Shown here: one piece after another, positions 1 through 7,231 of the stretch
How positions within the stretch are numbered: the first letter of the stretch is position 1
How the letters are laid out: every line of letters starts with the position of its first letter
Source: CAZDCD01 sp964503885
GTDB taxonomy: Bacteria > Bacteroidota > Bacteroidia > Bacteroidales > UBA10428
DNA length: 13,370 nucleotides
Direction of reading: 5' to 3'
NCBI GenBank assembly: GCA_964503885.1
Contig: CAZDCD010000046.1
Location: forward strand, 1-13,370
Translations under genes and position numbers: made by a program
The notes under the pieces: model-generated
Told to the model about the DNA's origin: nothing
Databases searched by the model: none
What the model saw: the letters and a program-made list of their open reading frames with translations, nothing else

Positions 1-4
1 GATC

Positions 5-55
5 ACCGATTATCGAAGCGCAGCGAAGATCCCGCCCTGGCGGGACTGATTACTC
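5..55 (-). repeat. Dispersed GC-hairpin repeat, copy A
   Basis: Positions 5-46 match the reverse complement of 10503-10544 at 41 of 42 bases. The match continues, after a 7-base gap, through TGATTACTC at 47-55. Inside it is a tight hairpin: TCCCGCC (30-36), a 2-base loop and GGCGGGA (39-45). The remainder contains a CGAAGCGCAGCGAAG block. On the minus strand it lies about 60-70 bp after the rimM stop codon. The hairpin is not followed by a T run, so it is not a classical terminator. It looks like a dispersed intergenic repeat (REP- or MITE-like). No open frame is associated with it. Confidence 0.8.
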
Positions 56-115
56 CCTATTTTTCATACATTCTCTATTTTATTCGCCCTTTCTCCCCCT
101 CTCCCCCTCGCTCGA

Positions 116-652
116 TCATTCCTCTCCTTTATAAATATCGATAAGTCCCTCGGGAGCATGAATAAACAGGATTTTTTTTTCATGGTCAATCCGTTCAATA
201 AACTCTTCCTGAAGCGGCAGGAAAATTTCGCGCTTCTTAAACATGATGCGTAAAAGAGGATTGTCCGGAAGGTCGAGGAATTTATCAATGTTACCGATAT
301 CACCCATATGTTTATCCACCACAGCGTACCCGTGCAAGGTCTGAAATGTCATGCGAACATCATCGTCGTCACGGGTTATGACTTCCTGGCTGTATACCTT
401 GCAATGAACAAATTCGGATGCATGGTCTTCGCTTTCAATACTGTCAAATTTAACGAGGACCGAAGTGGCATTTCTGGCAGTTACCCCGGAAACAAAAAAT
501 GGAACCAGCAACCCGTCGAATTCGATGAATACCGATTCCATTTCCGATATTGTATCAGGATGGAGATCATTCAGCACGAGCAGAAACTCGCCGGAAACTC
601 CGTGCGTTTTGGAAAGTGTGCCGATTAAAAAAAAATCTTCGCTGGCATGCAT
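116..652 (-). CDS. rimM: Ribosome maturation factor RimM
   Basis: RimM binds ribosomal protein S19 in the 30S head and helps late 16S rRNA processing and small-subunit assembly in the cytoplasm. The 178-residue product has the usual family length. The N-terminal RimM domain begins with the typical GTLSKTHGVSGEF stretch (about residues 12-24). The C-terminal PRC-barrel half follows, with a LHGYAVVD segment (about 105-112), a LPLQEEFIERID stretch (about 145-156) and the family ending APEGLIDIY. The start MHASEDFF places the N-terminal motif where it normally lies. The gene is 38 bp downstream of rpsP on the same strand, and this pairing is widespread in bacteria, so the two are probably cotranscribed. 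No Shine-Dalgarno sequence is visible before the start. No terminator is seen after the stop. Confidence 0.95.
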   Translation of the reverse strand: MHASEDFFLIGTLSKTHGVSGEFLLVLNDLHPDTISEMESVFIEFDGLLVPFFVSGVTARNATSVLVKFDSIESEDHASEFVHCKVYSQEVITRDDDDVRMTFQTLHGYAVVDKHMGDIGNIDKFLDLPDNPLLRIMFKKREIFLPLQEEFIERIDHEKKILFIHAPEGLIDIYKGEE

Positions 653-690
653 CGGGAAAAACCGTTATACCCATACGAAGATAAGAAAAT

Positions 691-1554
691 TTACTTTTCT
701 TCGGGTTCCTGAGGTTCTTCTTCGGTGCTTTCCGGTTTCTTTTCTTCTTCAGGTTGTTCTGCTGTTTCAGCCGCTACCTCTTCCTCCGGTTCTATTTCCT
801 GGTTTTCGGCCGATTCTGTTTCGTCTTCAGCCGGTTCAGCCTCACTCTTTGCCTCTTCTTCAGATTCTGCTTTTGCTTCGGGTTCAGCTTCAGCTTCAGG
901 TTCGGCTTCTTCTGTTACAGGTTCTGCAGCAGCTTCAGCTGTTTCTTCTGCAGCAGCTTCAGCTGGTTTCTCTGCAACGGCTTCAACTGGTTTCTCTGCA
1001 GCAGCTTCAGCTGGTTCCTCTGCAGGTACTTCGTTTTCAGCTACATCTTCAGGTTGTGCATCTTCAGATTCCTCTTCGACTTCGGCGACAGCCAGTTCGG
1101 CATTTTTCTTTGCGATCAGTTCAGCTTTTGCCTCCTTGATTTTCGTTTCTTCTTCAAACCGCTTTTTAAGATCGGCTTCTTTCGCCTTTTCCATCTTCGA
1201 CTTTTTATCCCGAAGCTTGGTTTCTTTTTCCTTCATCCACAGGTTCAACCTGTTTTCAGCCTCTTCCTCGGAAAATGCACCCTTTTTCACACCTTCAAGA
1301 AGGTGTTTTTTATACATTACCCCTTTTGCAGACAATATAGTTCTACAGGTATCGGTAGGTTGAGCGCCCTTTTGAACCCAATAAAGAGCTCTGTCGAAAT
1401 CGAGTTCAATTTTAGCAGGATTTGCGACCGGATCATAAATGCCGACCCGTTCGATAAATCTGCCATCACGTGGCGCCCTGCTATCTGCAATAACAATGTG
1501 GTAATAAGGCCTTTTTTTATGACCTTGCCTGGTCAGTCTGATTTTTACGGGCAT
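691..1554 (-). CDS. rpsP: Ribosomal protein S16 with long acidic C-terminal extension
   Basis: S16 is a primary binder of 16S rRNA in the small subunit. Residues 1 to about 90 form the conserved domain, beginning MPVKIRLTRQGHKKRPYYHI and including the DGRFIERVGIYDP stretch. Most S16 proteins end near residue 80-90. This one has 287 residues. A Lys/Glu-rich, probably helical segment (about 95-160) is followed by a low-complexity Glu/Ala/Pro tail (about 160-287), part of which consists of tandem 8-residue repeats (about 180-211). Extended S16 tails are familiar in Bacteroidota, but this one is long and strongly acidic. The tail is probably disordered and may project from the ribosome surface; its role is unknown. 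A TAnnTTTG -7 box lies about 47 bp upstream. rimM follows. Confidence 0.95.
   Translation of the reverse strand: MPVKIRLTRQGHKKRPYYHIVIADSRAPRDGRFIERVGIYDPVANPAKIELDFDRALYWVQKGAQPTDTCRTILSAKGVMYKKHLLEGVKKGAFSEEEAENRLNLWMKEKETKLRDKKSKMEKAKEADLKKRFEEETKIKEAKAELIAKKNAELAVAEVEEESEDAQPEDVAENEVPAEEPAEAAAEKPVEAVAEKPAEAAAEETAEAAAEPVTEEAEPEAEAEPEAKAESEEEAKSEAEPAEDETESAENQEIEPEEEVAAETAEQPEEEKKPESTEEEPQEPEEK
923..1018 (-). repeat. Tandem 24-bp coding repeat in rpsP
   Basis: Four head-to-tail 24-bp units (923-946, 947-970, 971-994, 995-1018) differ at only a few bases. Each encodes an 8-residue Glu/Lys/Pro/Ala unit such as EKPAEAAA in the acidic tail of S16. Because the unit is a multiple of three, gain or loss of copies keeps the frame, so the tail length could vary between strains. 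Confidence 0.85.
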
Positions 1555-1600
1555 AAACGCTTCTTTTAATGAATTTAACCTACTTTTAAAAAATGAGATG

Positions 1601-1608
1601 CAAAGGTA
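1601..1608 (-). promoter_or_regulatory. Putative -7 box for rpsP-rimM
   Basis: On the minus strand the bases read TACCTTTG, a full match to the Bacteroidota -7 consensus TAnnTTTG. The box would give a leader of roughly 40 nt before the rpsP start at 1554. I do not see a convincing TTG -33 element at the usual spacing, so the call rests on the -7 box and its position. Confidence 0.55.
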
Positions 1609-1749
1609 GAATATTATTTCTAACTAAAAATCTTTTTAAGCATTATTTAAACCCTAAACTCAATGCTATAATAAGAAAACACCGGTTTTACTTTTATGAT
1701 TTATCAGGAATTCATAAGTTTAACTTTTTAAATCGTTTATCCGCTCTTC

Positions 1750-3975
1750 ATGGGGAGATCCCTTGTCAATCAGAAAGCCGGTTTTGGTACTCTTGAAGTG
1801 TTTATTACTTCAATTTCCACCATACTCGGGGCCATTCTCTTCCTGCGATTCGGCTATGCAGTGGGCAATACCGGTTTCTGGGGTACATTAGGTATTATTC
1901 TTATCGGTCATCTTGTTACCATTCCCACCGCCCTGGCGGTTGCCGAAATCGCCACCAATCAGAGGGTTCTGGGTGGAGGGGCCTACTATATTATTTCGCG
2001 TTCTTTCGGACTCAATATCGGAGCTGCAATTGGCATGGCCCTGTACCTTTCTCAGGCTATCAGCGTGGCGTTTTATATCATCGCCTTCTCCGAAGCCTTC
2101 GATCCGTTGCTGAGATTCCTGAACGATCATTGCCAGCTGTATATTCCGGATAAAAGGCTCATCAGCATACCTGTGATGGCCCTGATTTCAGTATTGGTGC
2201 TTGCAAGAGGCGCCAATATGGGTATGAAAGCACTTTATATTGTCGTTCTCGTGCTTTTTACTTCCATTATTCTCTTTTTTATCGGAACGTCGGCAAACCC
2301 TCCTGAAGAGATCGATTATTCCGCCAAGATCGCCGGTGCCGATCATTTTTTTATTGTTTTCGCCATCATCTTTCCAGCATTTACAGGTCTGGCGGCGGGA
2401 CTGGGTCTCTCAGGCGATCTCAGGGATCCTGCAAGGTCAATACCCAGGGGGACTCTTCTGGCGACTGTTGCAGGAGGGATAATCTATATCGGGGTGACGT
2501 ACAAACTGGTCATATCTGCTTCTACTGCTGATCTGGCAGCCGACCAGCTGATCATGCAGAAGATTGCTTACTGGGGCCCCATCATACCCATCGGTCTGGC
2601 TGCTGCATCATTATCCTCGGCGCTGGGGTCTGTGCTTGTTGCCCCGAGAACTCTGCAGGCAATGGGTGCCGATGATATTCTCCCGCAGAAATCAATAAAC
2701 CGCTGGCTAGGCTATGGCAAACCGGTATCCAATGAACCGGTTAATGCCTCTATTGTGAGCATTGTGATCGCTTTCTTCTTCATAGCCATCGGTGACATCA
2801 ATTTTGTTGCGCGGATCATTTCCATGTTTTTTATGGTAACGTATGGCGCCATCTGCCTTATCTCGTTTCTCGAGCATTTTGCAGCCGATCCTTCTTACCG
2901 TCCCAGGTTTAAATCGAAGTGGTATTTTTCCCTTATCGGGGCCGTAATGTCGTTTTGGCTGATGTTTAAGATGAGCACGCCGTATGCCCTGGTATCTGTT
3001 ATGATCATGATTGCCGCATATTACATGATATCGGTCAGCAAGAAAGAAAGCAGGGGACTTGAAAAATTGTTCAGGGGAGTCATTTTTCAGTTAAGCAGGC
3101 AGTTGCAGATATTTGTGCAGCGGGCTGATAAAGAAGATCTGGAGAGCAACTGGAGGCCTTTTATCATATGCATTTCGAGGGATACATTCAAACGCAGGGC
3201 TGCATTTGATCTGCTCAGGTGGATTTCTTATAAATACGGGTTCGGCACCTACATTCATTATATCGAAGGATACCTGTCGAGACAGACCAGCAGGGAATCG
3301 AAAGAGATCCTTGAACGGCTCATACGGATCGCCTCGGTCAGCAGGAACAAGGTATATCTCGATACCATGATCAGTCCTTCCTATACTTCAGCTATCGCAC
3401 AGGTAATTCAGCTGTCGGGCATTTCGGGCAAAGGCAACAATATGATCCTTTTCGAATTCAGCCGCAGCGAACCCGATGCCCTGGAAGAATCGCTGAAGAA
3501 CTATTCGCTGATCCGTTCCGCAGGATTTGATATCTGTGTGTTGAACAGTTCATACAAAGGCTTTGGGTATAAGAAGGAAATACATATCTGGATCACTACC
3601 TATGATTACGAGAACGCCAACCTGATGATTTTACTGGGATATATTATCCTGGGGCACCCTGAATGGAAAAACGGGGTGATCAAGATATTCGCCATCTATA
3701 ACGAAAATGAGCTCAAGGAAAAAAAGGCGAACCTGCTATCGCTGATCAGATCAGGCAGATTGCCCATTTCTCCGGGCAATATCGAACTAATACCGGCAGG
3801 AAAAGGCGAGACGAAAAAAATACTATGTGAAAAATCGATCGACGCCGATCTGATCATTGTCGGGTTCAGGAATGAGCTGGTCAAGTCCAGGGGGGTAGAT
3901 ACATTCACCGGTTTTAACAGCGAGACCGGGAACGTATTGTTCATCTGTTCACAGAAAGAAAAGGATATTCAATGA
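1750..3975 (+). CDS. SLC12-type cation-chloride cotransporter homologue (APC superfamily)
   Basis: This is an inner-membrane secondary transporter related to animal NKCC/NCC/KCC proteins. Residues 11 to about 430 form a 12-helix core. Family stretches include GAILFLRFGYAVG (27-39), GGGAYYIISRSFG (75-87), FPAFTGLAAGLGLSGDLRDP (208-227), SSALGSVLVAPRTLQAMGAD (289-308) and SNEPVNA (327-333). Residues about 430-741 form a soluble domain. It includes WRPFIICISRD near 475, which corresponds to the WRP region of the SLC12 C-terminal domain, and ends with a DADLIIVGF segment resembling that domain's last strand. From memory of NKCC1 structures, the K+-site Tyr (Y109), Pro and Thr (P209, T212) and the Na+-site Ser pair (S289, S290) are kept. 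This suggests Na+/K+/Cl- type coupling rather than amino acid transport. The ATG at 1750 immediately precedes the conserved region. The gene diverges from rpsP and I cannot identify its promoter. Confidence 0.88.
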   Translation: MGRSLVNQKAGFGTLEVFITSISTILGAILFLRFGYAVGNTGFWGTLGIILIGHLVTIPTALAVAEIATNQRVLGGGAYYIISRSFGLNIGAAIGMALYLSQAISVAFYIIAFSEAFDPLLRFLNDHCQLYIPDKRLISIPVMALISVLVLARGANMGMKALYIVVLVLFTSIILFFIGTSANPPEEIDYSAKIAGADHFFIVFAIIFPAFTGLAAGLGLSGDLRDPARSIPRGTLLATVAGGIIYIGVTYKLVISASTADLAADQLIMQKIAYWGPIIPIGLAAASLSSALGSVLVAPRTLQAMGADDILPQKSINRWLGYGKPVSNEPVNASIVSIVIAFFFIAIGDINFVARIISMFFMVTYGAICLISFLEHFAADPSYRPRFKSKWYFSLIGAVMSFWLMFKMSTPYALVSVMIMIAAYYMISVSKKESRGLEKLFRGVIFQLSRQLQIFVQRADKEDLESNWRPFIICISRDTFKRRAAFDLLRWISYKYGFGTYIHYIEGYLSRQTSRESKEILERLIRIASVSRNKVYLDTMISPSYTSAIAQVIQLSGISGKGNNMILFEFSRSEPDALEESLKNYSLIRSAGFDICVLNSSYKGFGYKKEIHIWITTYDYENANLMILLGYIILGHPEWKNGVIKIFAIYNENELKEKKANLLSLIRSGRLPISPGNIELIPAGKGETKKILCEKSIDADLIIVGFRNELVKSRGVDTFTGFNSETGNVLFICSQKEKDIQ

Positions 3976-4064
3976 TTTAACCGGGGTGACTTTCCAAAAG
4001 GGTTCCGGTGATTGCAGCGATTTTAATAAAGAATAATAACTTTACCGGCATTAATCTGAACATT

Positions 4065-4529
4065 ATGAACAAAGTTGCCCTTTTTCCGGGATCTTTTGAT
4101 CCCTTCACGATCGGTCACGAATCGGTGGTTCGCAGAGCATTGAGCCTGTTTGATAAAATAATAATTGCTATCGGGTATAATACCAATAAAGAGGGTTTTT
4201 TTCCGTTAACTAAAAGAATGCAATGGATCGAAACAATATTTGACGACGAACCACGGGTGAAGATCGAGAGTTTTCAGGGACTTACAGTTGATTTCTGCCG
4301 TAAAACCGGGGCACAATACATATTGCGCGGACTGCGCACATCTTCTGATTTTGAATACGAAAGGACTATCGCACAAATGAATAAGGTGATGTATCCCGAA
4401 CTTGAGACGGTCTTTTTGCTGACAATGCCCGAACATACACACATCAACTCAACGATTGTCCGTGACATCATTCTCTATGGAGGAGATGCCAGTAGTTTTG
4501 TATCCGAAAAAATCAATGTAAGGTTATAA
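4065..4529 (+). CDS. coaD: Phosphopantetheine adenylyltransferase
   Basis: CoaD transfers AMP from ATP to 4'-phosphopantetheine, making dephospho-CoA and pyrophosphate, the penultimate step of CoA synthesis in the cytoplasm. The 154-residue product has the family length. It starts MNKVALFPGSFDPFTIGH, which carries the nucleotidyltransferase TxGH motif (15-18). RGLRTSSDFEYE (about 88-99) and INSTIVRDI (about 126-134, equivalent to the usual ISSTxVRE) complete the active site. The open frame extends upstream to a GTG at 4008, but the ATG at 4065 places the conserved N-terminus correctly and is preferred. The stop TAA overlaps the next gene's ATG by one base (TAATG), suggesting translational coupling. 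The transporter gene ends 89 bp upstream. Confidence 0.96.
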   Translation: MNKVALFPGSFDPFTIGHESVVRRALSLFDKIIIAIGYNTNKEGFFPLTKRMQWIETIFDDEPRVKIESFQGLTVDFCRKTGAQYILRGLRTSSDFEYERTIAQMNKVMYPELETVFLLTMPEHTHINSTIVRDIILYGGDASSFVSEKINVRL

Positions 4530-5959
4530 TGAATATGAAAATCATACTCAGGAAACAGGTTATCATACTATTTGTAATGGCATACCTGCCTGTATTTTTT
4601 GCGTCGGCAGGCGATGTTACCGTAAAAACCGATTCCTCGGAATGGACTGGCACACCGATTTCCTTTTATCGTTATGCCGATCTTGTTACCGAAACGGAAT
4701 TACTCCTGGCGAAAACGGTTACCGATAATGACGGCGGATTTGAAGTGCATTTCCCGGTTGAAAAGACAACCCTTGTATTTGCCCGCCTGGGGGTATTCAT
4801 GGTGTCTCTTTATGCCGAGCCCGGCAAGGTGTATGAGGTAATCCTGCCTCCGGAACAACAGAAAAGACCGGAAGACCTGCTTAACCCATATTTCGAGGAG
4901 TTGTTCCTGCAGCTCGGAGTCCATAACCTGCAGGATGACGATATAAACGTCATGATCAGGATGTTTAATGACACGTACAATCCTTATTATAACAAGCATG
5001 TGAGAGAGGTTTTGCAGGGGAGGGACTTTTCAAGCCTTGATGCGGATATACAACAGATGGAAAAATCGTTTGCATCAAATACGAATACATATTTCAAAAA
5101 TTACCGCAAGTACCGGTATGCCACGCTTCGCTATCTTGCCATGCAACACAAGGTAACCGGTATCTCGGAACAGTATTTTGCCGGCAACCCGGTTTTATAT
5201 GATAACCAGGCCTATATGGACTTGTTCCACCAGGTGTTCAACGATTATTTTCTTTACCACGGAAGAACAAAAGAGGGTGAGAAGATCTATTCCGATATCA
5301 ATACCGAAAAAGACTATGGTGCGCTCCGGATTACCCTTAAAAAGAATAAATTGTTCAGCAACGATTCCCTGCTGGAGCTGGTGATCCTTAAATGCCTGTA
5401 TGATGAGTTTTACAATGATAAGTTCTCAAGGAGCGGGATCCTGGCCATTCTGGATACGCTGGCGGCAAGGACTTCCATTAATGAAAGCAGGCTGATCGCG
5501 GAAAACATACGCAAAAAAATCACGAACTTGCTGAGCGGGTATTTTCCGCCCTATTTTGAGCTGTATGATCCCGACAGCAACCTGGTATCACCGGCAACAT
5601 TAAAAGGCAAATATGTCTACCTGAATTTTTGTACCTGTTCAAGCTACACCTGCCTGAAGGAATTTGAGATCCTGAGGGGGATCAACCAGAGGCAGAAGGA
5701 AAGGCTGGAGATCGTAACCATCTCAGCCGATGACTTCGACACTACCCTTGTCAGCTTTCTAAACAAGAATAAGTATAGCTGGAAGTTCCTTTACTACGGC
5801 AATCAACCGGGGATCCTTAAAGATTATGATATCAGGGCATATCCCACCTATTTTCTAATAGGACCCGACGGGAAACTGGTTCTTTCCCCGGCTCCCGCAC
5901 CCGAAGAAAATTTTGAAGCCAAATTTTTTGAAATCCTGAAATCAAGAGGCGATTTATAA
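4529..5959 (+). CDS. Secreted thioredoxin-fold (TlpA/AhpC-like) protein lacking the first redox Cys
   Basis: The 476-residue protein begins with a signal peptide: basic MNMKIILRKQ, a hydrophobic stretch, then a likely cleavage near FFASA/GD (about residue 28). No lipobox cysteine is seen, so a periplasmic location is likely. Residues about 28-110 look like the beta-rich DUF4369-type N-terminal domain of Bacteroidota TlpA proteins. About 110-335 is helical, with no motif I recognise. Residues about 340-476 form a thioredoxin fold: KGKYVYLNF (359-367), then the active-site loop, and DIRAYPTYFLIGPDGKL (434-450) with the cis-proline at P439. Where family members have CxxC, this has SYTC (372-375). 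The first Cys is replaced by Ser, and two extra cysteines lie at 368 and 370. It may therefore not be an ordinary disulfide reductase. It probably shares a transcript with coaD. Confidence 0.82.
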   Translation: MNMKIILRKQVIILFVMAYLPVFFASAGDVTVKTDSSEWTGTPISFYRYADLVTETELLLAKTVTDNDGGFEVHFPVEKTTLVFARLGVFMVSLYAEPGKVYEVILPPEQQKRPEDLLNPYFEELFLQLGVHNLQDDDINVMIRMFNDTYNPYYNKHVREVLQGRDFSSLDADIQQMEKSFASNTNTYFKNYRKYRYATLRYLAMQHKVTGISEQYFAGNPVLYDNQAYMDLFHQVFNDYFLYHGRTKEGEKIYSDINTEKDYGALRITLKKNKLFSNDSLLELVILKCLYDEFYNDKFSRSGILAILDTLAARTSINESRLIAENIRKKITNLLSGYFPPYFELYDPDSNLVSPATLKGKYVYLNFCTCSSYTCLKEFEILRGINQRQKERLEIVTISADDFDTTLVSFLNKNKYSWKFLYYGNQPGILKDYDIRAYPTYFLIGPDGKLVLSPAPAPEENFEAKFFEILKSRGDL

Positions 5960-6574
5960 TTTTGCCAGGCTCACATACCGCATTACGTCGATCACCGATT
6001 TGTACGTATTGTCAATAATCTCCTGTGTTTCTTCCCTGCCGAACCATTTAATGCCGGTGATGTCTTCTTCGGTCTGTGGTATAAGGCTATCGTCACCTTT
6101 GTTCCTCATCTCAAACCAGTAGGTCTTCTTTAGCACCAGGTTACCTTCGAGGATATAGGTATGGTATGTGTTCAGCAGGGGTATGGTGATTTCTATTTTT
6201 TTCAGTCCGCATTCCTCCTGAACTTCCCGTATTGCAGCCTTTTGAAACGATTCATTTTTATTGACCTTTCCTTTGGGCAGGTCCCATTTTCCTCGCCTGA
6301 AAATAAACAGGTATTTTCCGTCTTTGTTCCTGACAAGGCCTCCGGCCGCATCGATATTTTTGAAACAGTTTCTGAACGACTCCCTCAACACATCAATATC
6401 GTGGTGAAAAATGTACAGTGAATCGATTCGCCGGAGCTTCCCGTAAAAACTGATCAGCTCTTTCAGGTCTTCTACACTGCGGTATTTGTAAAACAACCCG
6501 TACTTTACCTGAAAATTCTTGCCAAACTCATCGGTAAGAAATATCGTCCTGTCGTTGAAAAAAACTTTATACAT
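5954..6574 (-). CDS. Nudix hydrolase with N-terminal extension
   Basis: This is a cytoplasmic pyrophosphohydrolase of the Nudix superfamily. Residues 102-124 carry a complete Nudix box, G-x5-E-x7-REVQEECGL, so a Mg2+-dependent active site is expected. GKWDLPKGKV just before it is typical of the fold. Residues 1 to about 73 form a separate N-terminal part beginning MYKVFFNDRTIFL, which I recall from Bacteroidota homologues. The substrate cannot be read from the sequence. The 206-residue length matches the extra N-terminal region plus a normal Nudix domain. The stop overlaps the upstream convergent gene by 6 bp. The start codon is only 7 bp from that of pyrE, so its promoter must lie inside the pyrE coding region. 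Confidence 0.9.
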   Translation of the reverse strand: MYKVFFNDRTIFLTDEFGKNFQVKYGLFYKYRSVEDLKELISFYGKLRRIDSLYIFHHDIDVLRESFRNCFKNIDAAGGLVRNKDGKYLFIFRRGKWDLPKGKVNKNESFQKAAIREVQEECGLKKIEITIPLLNTYHTYILEGNLVLKKTYWFEMRNKGDDSLIPQTEEDITGIKWFGREETQEIIDNTYKSVIDVMRYVSLAKL

Positions 6575-6577
6575 TTG
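6570..6577 (+). promoter_or_regulatory. Putative -7 box for pyrE, overlapping the Nudix start codon
   Basis: TACATTTG is a full match to the Bacteroidota -7 consensus TAnnTTTG. It ends 4 bases before the pyrE ATG at 6582, so transcription would begin at or next to the start codon and the mRNA would be leaderless or nearly so. The same bases include the start codon of the divergent Nudix gene (6574-6572). I see no TTG -33 element at the usual distance. Confidence 0.45.
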
Positions 6578-6581
6578 CGGT

Positions 6582-7217
6582 ATGAGAAATCGTGAAAAAC
6601 AAATTGCTGATCTGCTCTTACAAAGTAATGCAATTAAATTAAATCCTGCAAAACCTTTTCAATGGTCTTCGGGATGGAAATCACCGATTTATTGCGATAA
6701 CCGCAAAACATTGTCTCATCCCGACATCCGGACGTTCATAAAAAATGAATTTGTAGGTTTGCTGAAAGAAAAATTTGGGGCTGCCGAAGCGATTGCCGGG
6801 GTGGCGACCGGGGCTATAGCGCAGGGAGCAATGGTAGCCGATGCGCTAAACCTTCCCTATTTATATGTGCGCTCTTCTCCCAAAGCCCACGGCATGGAAA
6901 ACCTGATCGAGGGTGAACCGCAGCCCGGCCAGCTGGTAGTTGTTGTTGAAGACCTGGTATCGACCGGGCGCAGCAGCCTGAGCGCCGTCAGCGCGCTGCG
7001 GAATGCAGGGTGCAATGTGCTGGGCATGATGGCCATTTTTACATACGGGTTTGAAGTGGCCCGGAAAAGTTTTGCAGAAGCAGGTTGTATCCTGTATACA
7101 TTGAGCAGCTACGATATACTTCTTGAACAGGCGTCGAAAACAGGTTACATTCAACCCTCACAGGTTGCAATGTTACGGGAATGGAAAACCGATCCGCAAC
7201 ACTGGGGGAGTTCATAA
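6582..7217 (+). CDS. pyrE: Orotate phosphoribosyltransferase
   Basis: PyrE joins orotate to PRPP, giving OMP and pyrophosphate in de novo pyrimidine synthesis. The 211-residue product has the family length. It shows FQWSSGWKSPIYCDNR (26-41), typical of the OPRT N-terminus, and the catalytic-loop residues K101, H103 and G104 in SSPKAHGMENLIEG. The PRPP-binding loop is VVVVEDLVSTGRSS (119-132), with the acidic pair ED. The open frame extends upstream to 6519. The ATG at 6582 is chosen because the longer start would overlap the divergent Nudix gene and adds no conserved sequence. The SRPBCC gene starts 14 bp after its stop, so the two probably share an operon. Confidence 0.96.
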   Translation: MRNREKQIADLLLQSNAIKLNPAKPFQWSSGWKSPIYCDNRKTLSHPDIRTFIKNEFVGLLKEKFGAAEAIAGVATGAIAQGAMVADALNLPYLYVRSSPKAHGMENLIEGEPQPGQLVVVVEDLVSTGRSSLSAVSALRNAGCNVLGMMAIFTYGFEVARKSFAEAGCILYTLSSYDILLEQASKTGYIQPSQVAMLREWKTDPQHWGSS

Positions 7218-7231
7218 ATACAGATAAAAAT

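Noticed and set aside
30..45. GC hairpin after rimM as an intrinsic terminator
   Set aside because: It has a strong stem but no following T run on the minus strand, and it is part of a dispersed repeat.
465..1569. Several long plus-strand open frames opposite rpsP
   Set aside because: They are Ser/Ala-, Leu/Gln- or Phe-rich shadows created by the Glu/Ala-rich repeats on the other strand and have no recognisable domain.
4008..4064. Longer CoaD start at a GTG codon
   Set aside because: The extra 19 residues precede a normal CoaD N-terminus and are not typical; the ATG at 4065 is preferred.
3976..4064. Possible hairpin terminator or promoter between the transporter and coaD
   Set aside because: The AACCGG/TTCCGG-like pieces do not pair well, and TAACTTTA (4037-4044) misses the -7 consensus at the last base.
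5990..6000. GATCACCGATT shared with the first 11 bases of the window
   Set aside because: The match is short, lies inside the Nudix coding region and does not extend; probably chance.
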